64,000 nt of DNA from Nostoc sp. 'Peltigera membranacea cyanobiont' 210A (GCF_002246015.1 NZ_NOLJ01000004.1:62001-126000), one strand, 5' to 3'; numbered from the stretch's first letter, positions 40,027-49,262 are shown. Program-made: numbers and translations. Notes: a model not told the origin generated them from the sequence alone.

Positions 40027-40966
40027 TCAATTTCCTCAAAAATTGGCAGCACTTACAGGTTTGAGGTTTGTTGTATCAAGTCCGGTTAATTACTTAATAA
40101 TTCAAAACTAATTGCGTCTTTGCGTCAGTTTTGATTATCAGTGTTTTCTCGGTTTGATATTATACTTTTGCTGCCCTCGCAACCCTCAAAAGGCGCTACT
40201 GATAATAAAAATCGCAAATCTGAGCTTCTAAGTTAAATAGCTATTGGCGCTCTTAAGAGCGTTTTTACGGCTGATTATTCCAGAACTGCTGCATATCGTT
40301 TAAGCAATTAAATCAACCGTCCGTGGTTGATTTGTGATGCAATACCCTCAAATCTTGAGAGTTCTGAGTTGAAAGTTCTAAATCCTGAGTGAGCATTTTA
40401 ACTCAGGATGCTTTATTTGAGAGTAACCTACTGAATTTGTTAAGAAAAAGAAACTATTTCTATTTTCCATTCCCCGGATTTATCTTAGGGTTATACTCAG
40501 CTACGCCAGTTGCTAACCTGCCTTGAGCTGCTCTAGCCTAAGACAAGCAGCGCTTTGCGCGTCTCGAGAACGTCTACAACAGGTCGGCATAACCGACAGC
40601 AGTTGCTTTAACTCTAAAAAAGTAATGCACTAGCTCTTGGGCACTACTTGGATTAGACATTCAGCAGTTGTTTAAAAGCATGGATTTAGAGAAGCTAACC
40701 GAGCCTGCTGTTAGTTACTGATTCACAAGGTAGCTATAGAGAGAGTGTGCATTCATTAATCTGCTTTTTGTTTGTCTAGGATAAAATCCTAGAAGTTGCA
40801 CTCTAATATCTTTGCTTTCGTCCCCTGAATACCAGGGTAGTGAACCAGCTAATTCAATGCAGCGCCAGAAAATTTCTCTTCACCCTATTCTAACGCAACC
40901 TTGCTAAAAATCAATTCCTATGATCTGCCATCTTAGGACAACTACTAGCAAGTTGCCCTACAGGGA
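40027..40966. promoter_or_regulatory. 940-bp region upstream of rne, likely long leader
   Basis: No gene lies between the radical-SAM stop (40967) and the rne start (40026), both read leftwards. It includes a perfect 9-bp hairpin, ATCCTGAGT (40382-40390)/ACTCAGGAT (40401-40409), heptamer-like gagttctgagttgaaagttctaa (40357-40380) and a GC-rich repeat-like block at 40540-40600. Cyanobacterial rne is reported to be autoregulated through its 5' leader, so part of this is probably transcribed. The exact promoter is not resolved. Confidence 0.5.
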
Positions 40967-43693
40967 TTATACCCCTAAAATTAGCCGATTGCGGTGGATG
41001 TGGAGGAGTTGAAATTCTACACCAGCCACTGTCTCTAGCATAAACAGGATTTGTTCGGGACGCAACAGCAAACCGTCCTGGCGATAGCTACCTAGATAAC
41101 GGATTACAGATGACATAGATTCTGCAATGCTATTGTGGGTTTCTACTAATTCCAGTTCAAATAAGCGATCGCGCAGATTTATTAACTGGCTCTTGCCTGA
41201 TTTAGTTATTTGCTCGTACCAAAGTTCCTCTTTTGCTTTGATTGTATCAATCCAGTTTTGCCATTGTATGGGTGTTGTTTCTGCAAGTGCTGTTACAGTA
41301 ATTAAATACTCTGCGGTCTCTAGCAGTTGGGTAGCGGCACTAGCTTTTAAATCTATCTGCTCCACATTATATATAGGTATGTCTGTGGGCATTTCACGAG
41401 CCAACTTTTCTCGGAAAGCATCAACTTCCACTGGCACAGTTAACTCAAAATCTGCAATTTCACCGCTGCTAGTAGCCCCTAAAGCCAAAGCAGTTGCTAG
41501 AGAAATGCGTGGCATTGGATGAAACCCACCAGTAAAAGCAATTGGTAAGCTTGCTCGCCGCACAACTCGGTCAAACAGACGGATTAAATCAAGATGGCTC
41601 ATTAAAGCCATATTACCTTGTTTCCCAAACCAAACTCGCAGTCTTTGCGCCTTAGTTGTGTTGGGGACAAATTCACCTGCAAATTTTGGGATAGCAGGTG
41701 ATTCAATCACCACGTTATGCCCAAAATCGGTGCCACAGACGCCACAATGAGAACAACCTTCAAAAGAGCAGTCTGGTACAATTGCAGCTTCTAGAGCGCG
41801 TTGCAAGTCTTCTTGGAGCCACTTTTTCTCAATCCCGGTATCAATATGATCCCAAGGTAGGGGAATATCGAGGGAGTGGGGAGTACTGAGTGGGGTATTG
41901 TCCTCTGCTTCTTTGCCCTTTTGCGCCTCTACGTGAAACAAATTCCATTCGCCATTTTCTACTTGGCGGTATTTCCAATCTAAATCGGCTTGGGCGATCG
42001 CAGATCCCCAAGCGCTAAAAGCTCGATCTAAATTTTCATACCAGGAATCCATACCTGCACCCAATTCCCAGGCACGGCGGACTACTTTGCTTAAATTGCG
42101 ATCGCCTCGTCCCACAAAATCTTCCATTGCCGAAATGCGGACATCGGTAAAATTTACCTTCACTGCCTTGATTCGGCGGAATTCTTGCCGTAACAGGTTT
42201 TGTTTGCGCTTAAATTCAGCGGTAGAAACTGAGTGCCACTGGAATGGTGTATGGGGCTTGGGCGTAAAGTTAGAAATTGTCAGGTTAAAGTTTAGGGGTT
42301 TTCTACCCTTACCTCGACATTCTCGCTGTAGCCAGCTTACTGTTTCGGCAATGCCCACAACGTCAGCATCGGTTTCACCCGGCAAGCCAATCATAAAATA
42401 CAACTTGATTTTATCCCAGCCTTGCTCCCAAGCGGTTTTCACCCCCCGCAACAATTCTTCATTCGTCAACCCCTTATTCACAATGTCTCGCATCCGCTGA
42501 GTACCAGCTTCTGGAGCAAAAGTCAGTCCACCTTGCCGCGTACCTCCCAGGATGTTGGCAATTTTCTCATCAAATCTGTCTACCCGTTGGCTTGGTAGAG
42601 TCAGAGAAATATTTTCATTTTTTAAGCGATTTTTGATTTCCATCCCCACTGCTGGTAGGGACAAATAATCAGAACAACTCAGAGATAGTAGGGAAAACTC
42701 ATTGTAACCAGTTGCCCGCATCCCCTGTTCAATTGCTTCTACAACCTTATCGGGTTCTACATCCCGTGCTGGTCTAGTCAGCATTCCTGGTTGACAGAAG
42801 CGACAGCCACGAGTGCAACCACGCCGAATCTCAATGGTCAAGCGATCGTGGACTGTTTCTACGTAGGGAACCAAACCAATAGAATATGCTGGTATGGGAG
42901 TTGCAACCCGTCGCAGAATTCGTTTTGGTACGTCTGGGCGCCGAGGGTGAACTGAGCCATCCTCTGCCATATCGTAAAACTGAGGCACATATACGCCTGG
43001 TATCTGTGCCAAATCCAGTAACAGATTTTCCCGACTTAATCCTGCTTGTTTGCCTTCTTCTAATACCAAACCAATTTCTGGCAGCAGTTCTTCTCCATCT
43101 CCAAGGGCGATAAAGTCGAAGAAGTCAGCATAAGGCTCAGGATTTGATGTCGCTGTTTGCCCACCAGCGAAAATCAACGGAAAGGATGACTGGGTATTGG
43201 TAGATTCTCTACCCCCCTGCCCCTCTGCCCCTCGGTCACTGAGCGTAGCCGTTGGCACAGCCTCTCGTAGAGAAGTGCTGCTCCCCTGCCTTTCTCGCCA
43301 CGTCAATGGAATTCCAGCTAAATCCAACATTTCCAGGATATTAGTTGCACCCAGTTCGTAACTGAGGCTAAAACCTAAAATGTCGAATTCTGTTAGCGAT
43401 CGCTTTGACTCTACCGCAAACAAGGGCGTATTAGTTTCGCGTAGTTTGGCTGCCAGGTCTTTTCCTGGGAGGTAGGCGCGATCGCATAATTGACGCGGTT
43501 GGGCATTCAAGACGTTATAAAGGATGATGTGCCCTAAATTAGATGCACCGACTTCATATACTTCTGGGTAGGTTAAAACCCAACGTATTGCTGCCGTATC
43601 CCAAGGTTTGTGTACCGCTAACAGCTCGTTACCCAGGTAACGTGCTGGTTTTAAAATATCCGACGTTATTAATTTTTCAACTGCAACAACCAC
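40967..43693 (-). CDS. Radical SAM protein fused to a DUF2344 domain
   Basis: 908 residues. The N-terminal region resembles a B12-binding-like fold (YEVGASNLGHIILYNVLN ... DILGFSLSYELGATNILEMLDL). The radical SAM core has the cluster motif CTRGCRFC in IEIRRGCTRGCRFCQPGML. A Cys cluster near residue 650 (CSFEGCSHCGVC) may bind another metal or cluster. The C-terminal 220 residues (LRVWFGKQGNMALMSHLDLIRLFDRVVRRASLPIAFTGGFHPMPRISLA) form the TIGR03936/DUF2344 domain. In many bacteria these are two genes beside rne/rng, and here they are fused upstream of rne. Its reaction is unknown. Two in-frame stretches (near 43195-43290 and 41866-41912) look repeat-derived. Confidence 0.9.
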   Translation of the reverse strand: MVVAVEKLITSDILKPARYLGNELLAVHKPWDTAAIRWVLTYPEVYEVGASNLGHIILYNVLNAQPRQLCDRAYLPGKDLAAKLRETNTPLFAVESKRSLTEFDILGFSLSYELGATNILEMLDLAGIPLTWRERQGSSTSLREAVPTATLSDRGAEGQGGRESTNTQSSFPLIFAGGQTATSNPEPYADFFDFIALGDGEELLPEIGLVLEEGKQAGLSRENLLLDLAQIPGVYVPQFYDMAEDGSVHPRRPDVPKRILRRVATPIPAYSIGLVPYVETVHDRLTIEIRRGCTRGCRFCQPGMLTRPARDVEPDKVVEAIEQGMRATGYNEFSLLSLSCSDYLSLPAVGMEIKNRLKNENISLTLPSQRVDRFDEKIANILGGTRQGGLTFAPEAGTQRMRDIVNKGLTNEELLRGVKTAWEQGWDKIKLYFMIGLPGETDADVVGIAETVSWLQRECRGKGRKPLNFNLTISNFTPKPHTPFQWHSVSTAEFKRKQNLLRQEFRRIKAVKVNFTDVRISAMEDFVGRGDRNLSKVVRRAWELGAGMDSWYENLDRAFSAWGSAIAQADLDWKYRQVENGEWNLFHVEAQKGKEAEDNTPLSTPHSLDIPLPWDHIDTGIEKKWLQEDLQRALEAAIVPDCSFEGCSHCGVCGTDFGHNVVIESPAIPKFAGEFVPNTTKAQRLRVWFGKQGNMALMSHLDLIRLFDRVVRRASLPIAFTGGFHPMPRISLATALALGATSSGEIADFELTVPVEVDAFREKLAREMPTDIPIYNVEQIDLKASAATQLLETAEYLITVTALAETTPIQWQNWIDTIKAKEELWYEQITKSGKSQLINLRDRLFELELVETHNSIAESMSSVIRYLGSYRQDGLLLRPEQILFMLETVAGVEFQLLHIHRNRLILGV
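43234..43278 (-). repeat. Dispersed repeat inserted in the radical-SAM reading frame
   Basis: 40 of 45 bases match the intergenic copy at 33990-34034. Here it is read as STSLREAVPTATLSD. It is directly joined to a Gly/Glu-rich purine-run repeat (43200-43233) like the one near 2175. Together they add about 30 residues between the B12-like domain and the FAGGQTATSNPEPYADFFD strand, with no frame break. Confidence 0.75.
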
Positions 43694-43841
43694 TGTGCTA
43701 TCTTCTAGCTACCTTAATTACAGCTACCTAAACCCAACATTAGCATTGAATTAGGTCTTCTAACAGATTTTATAGTTGCAACTTACAACTCCTTTACATA
43801 AAGTCCACTTATTGCCTCAACCTTTGTGCTTTTACATAAAG

Positions 43842-44171
43842 TTATGTTTGGGCCAATTTGGCTTCAGCGTCTAATATTTCAAATACCCTATCGAGTTGCG
43901 TCAGTTCAAAAATCATTCTAATTTGTGGAGCAACAGCGCAAAGTTGGCAACTTCTTCCTAAAGTAAGAGCCAGCTTGTGTGTAGATAACAATGCCATCAA
44001 CCCAGCGCTGTCTAACGATTCTACTGCTGCGAGGTCTACTACCAAGGTGGAAATACCATTTTGCGCCAACGCTGTAGCCATATCTCGTTCCAATTCCAAG
44101 GCGTTTGCAGCATTTAAGCACCCTTGGGGGCGAATAACTGCAATTTTGGGATAGTTAAGCACTGCCTGCAT
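43842..44171 (-). CDS. STAS-domain protein (anti-sigma factor antagonist type)
   Basis: 109 residues, one STAS domain. The phosphorylatable Ser is expected in AAVESLDSAGLMALL, the usual D-S-(A/S)-G-(L/I) motif. Such proteins bind anti-sigma kinases or other partners depending on phosphorylation. No kinase or phosphatase gene is adjacent. The upstream 470 bp (44172-44642) hold no recognisable gene, apart from a T-run at 44341-44351. Confidence 0.88.
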   Translation of the reverse strand: MQAVLNYPKIAVIRPQGCLNAANALELERDMATALAQNGISTLVVDLAAVESLDSAGLMALLSTHKLALTLGRSCQLCAVAPQIRMIFELTQLDRVFEILDAEAKLAQT

Positions 44172-44642
44172 AGTTACATCCTATTAAGAATTTTGAAGCG
44201 TCAAGCTAAGGATTATTTGAACATAAACTCTATTTTGTTGCATCGACCATACGTCTGAGCTCTCTTTGCTGAATCTTTATTGCTTTAGTATGTCTGTTTA
44301 AAGATTGTTATAATTCCAGGTTAAAATGTGTTTATATATACTTTTTTTTTATGTCACTTCAAAAACAATCAACTATAGACGGTCATAGAGCAGACAAATT
44401 ATAAGTAACTATGCTGAGAAACCTTGCTTAGTCTATAACTAAAGCTAATTTAGCCAAGTCTTAACGTTAGGTTAAATCTCCCACTTTAGCGTTGCTGATG
44501 GCATACGGCAAAGTCATAGTGAATTATCTATCTAACTAATTAAATTGTGATATATATCACTACTAAGTTAGTATTTGGATCACTCTTTATACTGAGGCTG
44601 ATCTGGGATGATTAGTGTCATATTACAGTTGGGTTATTACTT

Positions 44643-44843
44643 ATGAGAACTCAGTACGCTATTCGTAAATTGGTAGAAAAAGCTCTTGACATTAAAAAAC
44701 TAACTCCTGAGATAGAGAATGAAATTAACTCAGAACTGACGGAACTGGGTTATATTTCTGATGTTGATTACGAAGCCCTAGAATTATTAATGGCAGAGAT
44801 GGATGCTGGGCGAATCCAGTTGGTTCCTAGTCTGGGATTTTAA
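44643..44843 (+). CDS. Small conserved-looking protein of unknown function
   Basis: 66 residues, acidic and helical. It starts MRTQYAIRKLVEKALDIKKL and has a compact E/L-rich core (EIENEINSELTELGYISDVDYEALELLMAEMDAG), and its good codon structure suggests a real gene. I do not recognise a named family. There is no signal peptide or membrane segment. It stands alone, about 470 bp from the STAS gene, with which it is divergent. Confidence 0.65.
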   Translation: MRTQYAIRKLVEKALDIKKLTPEIENEINSELTELGYISDVDYEALELLMAEMDAGRIQLVPSLGF

Positions 44844-45082
44844 AATAATTCATAATGACGCTTTCTACGTTCGCGCAGGTGTTGCAGACAGAAGTTCTGT
44901 GTAGCTTGCTGCTCTGTAAGGATACGAGGACTCCCTAACGTAATTCGTAATTAAATCTAGCAGGGGGATAAAAGGGCGATATGATTAGCTAGTATTTTTC
45001 TATGAGGTTGATTATTTAAATACTTAAGGTGGCGTAAACTGTGCTACTGAATCTCTACATTGTGCATTGATCGAAAATTTCC

Positions 45083-45297
45083 ATACAGTTCGCTAAACGC
45101 CTAAAAAAATTCCTCCCAATCTGTTTGCTGAATTTGTCCACAAGCGGAATGAACTCGTTGCTAAGGGAGTTGATATCATCAATATGGCTACTGGCGAGCC
45201 AGATAAACTGACTTCTAGTCATATCCTTCAGGTGATGCATGAGGCGATTGACGACGCTACTAACCACAATTATCCACCTTACGAAGGGACGAAATAA
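45083..45297 (+). pseudogene. LL-diaminopimelate aminotransferase-like N-terminal fragment
   Basis: Read with one frameshift, the stretch encodes a clear N-terminus. I-Q-F-A-K-R-L-K-K comes first. After a run of seven A at about 45103-45109, which is one short, the new frame gives IPPNLFAEFVHKRNELVAKG, then VDIINMATGEPDKLTSSHIL, then a segment ending NHNYPPYEGTK and a stop. This matches the first about 75 residues of cyanobacterial DapL-like aminotransferases. The ATG is ATA here. The PLP-binding Lys and all later parts are missing. It is a decayed duplicate. The working gene must lie elsewhere. Confidence 0.85.
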
Positions 45298-45455
45298 TTT
45301 CTGGTGCCAAGGATGTAGCAATCGAATTTCACAGTCTTCAACGTATGAAAAATGCTGGGAATTAGGGACTGGGGACTCGGAAGACAAGGGGGATAAGGAA
45401 GACAAGGAAGAATTATTCAAGAAGTTTCTATGTTGTCTATTTCCAATGCCCCATC

Positions 45456-45854
45456 CTAATCCCCAATCACCAATCCCTCTTGATAGGCTTGCCAAAGTTG
45501 GTGAATAAACTGATTAAGTTGCTGCTTTGCGGCGGAATCAGGTTCAGTTTTTGGTTCTTTCGCTAAAAGTTGGCTCAAGAAGGTAATTACTTCTGTGTCT
45601 AATGCTGGGCGAAATAAATTGGCAGGCCAAAGTAAGTCAGATGCGTCTCGCAAATCGGTAATTAGGGGTGATTCTTCTATGAAAGTAACCATTAATAAAG
45701 GACGCACCCAGCACAACTGGCGAGAAATTACAAATTGAATGACTTCTGCATACAGGTTCCTGTCGCCATACTCTAGAGACACAATTTGTCCCGGTTGAAG
45801 AAAATCTAGGCTTATGTCCATCTTGGGCAAGGGCAAGGATTGTTTTGCTTGCAA
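45456..45854 (-). CDS. Conserved cyanobacterial protein of unknown function
   Basis: 132 residues, or 121 from an internal ATG at 45821 (MDISLDFLQPGQIVSLEYGDRNLYAEVIQ). The N-terminal half looks like a small beta-barrel that could bind nucleic acid or protein. The C-terminal half is helical (QQLNQFIHQLWQAYQEGL). I do not recognise a named family. It is a single gene divergent from clpS. A repeat-rich stretch (45355-45470) separates it from the aminotransferase fragment. Confidence 0.6.
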   Translation of the reverse strand: MQAKQSLPLPKMDISLDFLQPGQIVSLEYGDRNLYAEVIQFVISRQLCWVRPLLMVTFIEESPLITDLRDASDLLWPANLFRPALDTEVITFLSQLLAKEPKTEPDSAAKQQLNQFIHQLWQAYQEGLVIGD

Positions 45855-46116
45855 CTTTCTTAATCTTAAAAGTGAAAATGCGCTACGTTTAAGAAAAGCT
45901 TCTGTAAGATTAGGGTAGCACTCTTACGGCAGCCATGTCTTAGACGTGTGCCTTATCAAGTGGCTACGCAAAACTAATACAACCAATCCCTGCCAGCAAA
46001 GGGTTTTCCTAGCATAGTATCTGAGCAGAAATACTATAGAATAGGTAAACAACTGTTGAGCGATCGCAAAACAGAGACTTTGTTGTAGTGAAGTAACGAG
46101 AAAAGAGCAAAGAGCC

Positions 46117-46398
46117 GTGTCAGTTGAAACTATTGAAAAGCCTTCCACAACCCGTAAGCTCGCGCCTCGGTATCGCGTTTTGCTCCATAACGACGACTAC
46201 AACTCTATGGAGCATGTTGTACAGTCGCTAATAGCCACTGTACCCAGTCTTACCCAACCCCAAGCTGTGAGTATTATGATGGAAGCCCATACTAACGGGC
46301 TAGCTTTAGTCATTACTTGCGCTCTGGAACACGCTGAGTTTTATTGCGAAACATTGATAAGTCATGGTTTAAGTAGCACGATTGAACCTGATGAATAG
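46117..46398 (+). CDS. clpS: ATP-dependent Clp protease adaptor ClpS
   Basis: 93 residues from a GTG start. ClpS hands N-degron substrates to the ClpC/ClpP protease. The conserved part is YRVLLHNDDYNSMEHVVQSLIATVPSLTQPQAVSIMMEAHTNGLALV. The LHNDDYN-MEHVV stretch lines the N-end-residue pocket. The first 20 residues are the flexible N-terminal extension. Cyanobacteria often carry two ClpS paralogues, and I cannot tell which this is. Confidence 0.93.
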   Translation: MSVETIEKPSTTRKLAPRYRVLLHNDDYNSMEHVVQSLIATVPSLTQPQAVSIMMEAHTNGLALVITCALEHAEFYCETLISHGLSSTIEPDE

Positions 46399-46428
46399 TC
46401 ATTAGTCATTGGTCATTGGTCATTAGTC
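46396..46428. repeat. Tcattrg heptamer array
   Basis: About five tandem copies of tcattag/tcattgg lie directly over the clpS stop and fill the spacer to the next gene, another STRR element. Confidence 0.7.
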
Positions 46429-46463
46429 GAAGTATAGAGTATTGGCTGGTGACTTACATTGGT

Positions 46464-47288
46464 ATGAAAGAAAACCTTGTCCGTTTAGCTGAACGCCCTG
46501 CCCCTATCAGGCTGGGCTGTTTTATTTTGACTTTATTGTTGCTATGGTTGCCATTGGCTACACCAATATACTTACTAGTCCATGATTCAAACTTAGAAAG
46601 TATATTGACATTGGTATTGTTATATGTAGTATTTATTTTTCTCCTGAGATTATGGGGTAAATATGTCTACCAGCAGCCTCAAATTCTGCGGCATTATGGC
46701 TTAGAATTCACGCGGCAAAACGGTGTGGATTTGCTGCGTGGGTTGGCTCTGGGGATAATTAATATTCTGATACTTTTTGGGGTAGAAAGTTTGTTGGGTT
46801 GGTTGGTGTGGCAACAACCGAAAGTTTTTTTGCTGAAAGTGATTTTAGAGGGTTTACTTGTTGGCTTAGGTGTTGGATTTGCTGAGGAATTGTTATTCCG
46901 AGGCTGGTTGCTAGATGAATTACAACGAGATTACAGTCCGCGTGTGGCACTGTGGACTGATGCAACTGCGTTTGCTACATTGCACTTTATTAAACCGTTG
47001 GAGGCAATTATTCATACACTGCCGCAATTTCCAGCTTTAGTACTGCTGGGGTTAACGCAAGTATGGGGAAAGCGTTGGCGGAGGGGACGCTTGGGTTTTC
47101 TAATTGGTTTGCATGGTGGTTTAGTTTGGGGTTACTACATTATTAATGTAGGTAAATTAGTGAAATATTCTGGTCAAGTTCCTGATTGGGTAACTGGTGT
47201 GAATAATAATCCCCTGCAAGGAATGATGGGGGTGTTGTTAATGAGTGTACTAGCTTTGTGGATACGGGGGCGAACAGTGAAAAGTTAA
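46464..47288 (+). CDS. CPBP (Abi/CAAX-type) intramembrane protease
   Basis: From the ATG at 46464 (MKENLVRLAERPAPIRLG) the protein has 274 residues with about eight hydrophobic segments. The family signature EExxxR lies in GFAEELLFRGWLLDEL, with the second motif in the FATLHFIKP region (conserved His) and a later LHGGLVWGYY. CPBP proteins are membrane-embedded glutamic-type proteases related to Rce1. Targets in cyanobacteria are unknown. It is 65 bp after clpS on the same strand, so co-expression is possible. Confidence 0.88.
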   Translation: MKENLVRLAERPAPIRLGCFILTLLLLWLPLATPIYLLVHDSNLESILTLVLLYVVFIFLLRLWGKYVYQQPQILRHYGLEFTRQNGVDLLRGLALGIINILILFGVESLLGWLVWQQPKVFLLKVILEGLLVGLGVGFAEELLFRGWLLDELQRDYSPRVALWTDATAFATLHFIKPLEAIIHTLPQFPALVLLGLTQVWGKRWRRGRLGFLIGLHGGLVWGYYIINVGKLVKYSGQVPDWVTGVNNNPLQGMMGVLLMSVLALWIRGRTVKS

Positions 47289-47428
47289 AAATAGGTAATG
47301 AACTTGTAGAAAAATAAAATATCGGCTAAAAAGGAACTACATTAATATTTCATTTAGGCAAAGTGTCAGAGTGTAGCCAAAAAGTTTTTAGAGATTCAAC
47401 ATCAAATAAAGATTTAGGCTTATAAATA

Positions 47429-47896
47429 ATGGATTGTACTCGTCTGGAATATATCAAAAATGTCAATGATGATAAAGATTGGGCGTATGAAAGCTATCCT
47501 GTTGGAGCTTACTTTCAGTTAAACTTTAAAGAGAGTGAGGGTACAGGTGTAGATAATCACGCGTTTAACTTACCAAAAGGATCTCTTATCATCCTTTCTC
47601 AAAAACCGCAGGGGTACGACGAGCGATACTTGACGCACGTAGTTGAACTGGTTAATGAGGGAAGTCAAGATAAACCTCAATGGGAAACAAGTACATGGGG
47701 TATTTTCCGATGGGTTAAGGTTCATTGGATTGCTGATTTCACAGATGTCAGCCGTATTCCTCTTGATCGGAAGGAAATGAGAGCCAATTGGAGTTTTCAG
47801 AACACTAAAGCCAAATTGTTGTCTAGTCCAAAGTTGATGGAGCAGTGGGGTAGTATTGATGCATTAAGAGCGCACTTAGGAGAAGTTTTTAATTAA
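47429..47896 (+). CDS. Protein of unknown function
   Basis: 155 residues, soluble, rich in aromatic residues. Notable segments are VGAYFQLNFKESEG, KGSLIILSQKPQGYDERYLTHVVELVNEG, and WGIFRWVKVHWIADFTDVSRIPLDRKEMRANWSFQNTKAKLL. The strand-rich pattern with many Trp is reminiscent of PUA/EVE-like small folds, but I cannot confirm it. The next small gene begins 3 bp after its stop, so the two form a bicistron. Confidence 0.65.
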   Translation: MDCTRLEYIKNVNDDKDWAYESYPVGAYFQLNFKESEGTGVDNHAFNLPKGSLIILSQKPQGYDERYLTHVVELVNEGSQDKPQWETSTWGIFRWVKVHWIADFTDVSRIPLDRKEMRANWSFQNTKAKLLSSPKLMEQWGSIDALRAHLGEVFN

Positions 47897-47899
47897 ACG

Positions 47900-48232
47900 A
47901 TGACGCAATCTAACACCATTAAACAGCAGCGATCGCAAAGAATATTAGAACTATTTGCGATCGCACGTCAGCGATATTTAGATGCAGAGGGAAATCCTCG
48001 ACGCACCCCAACGGGACTTAAGGGAGATGATTATATGACAGATGAGGAAAGGCAAGAAGCGTTGGTATAGGACTCCTATTTGATTTTTGAACGGATTTTA
48101 GAGATAAATCTTTGCTGGATATGCATTTAAGTCTCAGTATGTTTTCAAAATTCAAACCGGATTCCTATATTAGGAAGGCAAATTTTCCCACAAGAATATA
48201 TTGATAATCGCAAATCGCCAAAAATGTACTAG
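47900..48232 (+). pseudogene. Small gene split by a MITE
   Basis: The open frame from the ATG at 47900 gives 56 residues and ends TDEERQEALV at 48068-48070. The stop codon TAG there is formed by the MITE end itself. Removing the 100-bp element and one TA (102 bp) restores the frame. It then continues LGRQIFPQEYIDNRKSPKMY to a stop at 48230-48232, giving a 76-residue protein. The intact upstream part still has good coding character (RQRYLDAEGNPRRTPTGLKGDDYM). A shortened protein may still be made. The function is unknown. Confidence 0.8.
48066..48169 (-). mobile_element. 100-bp MITE with TA target duplication (copy 2)
   Basis: Reverse complement of the copy at 36185-36288, with a single difference in 104 bases. 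It is flanked by TA on both sides. It sits inside the small gene starting at 47900. The near identity of the two copies indicates recent spread. Confidence 0.88.
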
Positions 48233-48323
48233 ATGACTGCATGGGTGTCGGCTACAGCACACAGCATTAAAAACACGCTTACTAAATTGTTTCTATAATG
48301 GGTTATGTTAAGCCCACTATGCT

Positions 48324-49262
48324 ATGAGCTTTAGTTTAGATAGCTTTCAAGTTGGCGATCTCATCACTGGAAAAATCATTAAGCTGGAGCCTACAGGTGT
48401 TCTAGTTGATTTTTATACCGTTCAACTAGCTTATGTTCCACTACTAGAGCTATCACTCAATGAGATTCAGTCCCCAGAAGAAGCTGTGCAACTGAATGAA
48501 ATCCGAGAATTTCTGGTTGTAGGAAATTACGATGGCGAACACGATATTTTCTTCTCGCATTGTTCACCTGAGACACTGAAAGATAGCGATCGCTTGTACG
48601 AGGTTGCATTGGATCTCGCTTCTGAAAAATGTGGTCATCCCGTAAATAGAGAAGACCTAATCGTACAGACTAAAGTTCTTGCTATTCATAGACACGGCTT
48701 ATCAGTAAGGATTTACTGGTTCTTGTGTTCTCAAGAGCATCCACCAACGGTTTCTTTTTCAATTCGCAAACTAGAGATGCGAAAAGCATGGGAACGGGTA
48801 CGGCAATTGCAGGCTGAGGACGTAACAGTATATGGAAAAATCCTTAATAAAACTTCGAGGGGTGCATTAGTGAAAATAGAGGGTTTATATGGCTCAATTC
48901 GTACTTATGTTGATAAGCAGAGGGAAGAATTGGTAGGAGGGGAGGAACTTCCACTAAATATTATACAAGTTAGAGAGGAGTATAATCATGTAGTACTGAT
49001 CCAACGCTCTGTTTCAATCAGACTCAGGCACTTGCAGATTGGTCAGGTTGTTAGCGGCATTATACGGGGTATCAAAAACTATGATGTGTTTGTTGATATT
49101 GGAGATTTCTATGCCTGGTTGCCAACCTCAAAAATGTTCCATCCATCTGTTGACGATCCAAACCAATTCTTCAAAATTAATGACCATTTAAAGGCAACGA
49201 TCATTAAAATAGATCCTGAAAACGGTCAAGTTGTTCTAGAGAGTTGTGGAAGTTCGGTATAA
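48324..49262 (+). CDS. Protein with three S1-like RNA-binding domains
   Basis: 312 residues. Repeat 1 (about 5-65) is FQVGDLITGKIIKLEPTGVLVDFYTVQLAYVPLLELS. A weaker repeat 2 (about 165-225) is LQAEDVTVYGKILNKTSRGALVKIEGLYGSIRTYVD. Repeat 3 (about 232-308) is LQIGQVVSGIIRGIKNYDVFVDIGDFYAWLPTSKMFHPSVDDP. It resembles ribosomal protein S1 in layout but is not the housekeeping rpsA, since the repeats are divergent and a charged helical part separates 1 and 2. It probably binds RNA, target unknown. It begins 91 bp after the split gene. Confidence 0.8.
   Translation: MSFSLDSFQVGDLITGKIIKLEPTGVLVDFYTVQLAYVPLLELSLNEIQSPEEAVQLNEIREFLVVGNYDGEHDIFFSHCSPETLKDSDRLYEVALDLASEKCGHPVNREDLIVQTKVLAIHRHGLSVRIYWFLCSQEHPPTVSFSIRKLEMRKAWERVRQLQAEDVTVYGKILNKTSRGALVKIEGLYGSIRTYVDKQREELVGGEELPLNIIQVREEYNHVVLIQRSVSIRLRHLQIGQVVSGIIRGIKNYDVFVDIGDFYAWLPTSKMFHPSVDDPNQFFKINDHLKATIIKIDPENGQVVLESCGSSV

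Noticed and set aside
48324..49262. Housekeeping ribosomal protein S1
   Set aside because: The S1 repeats are divergent and the layout differs from rpsA.
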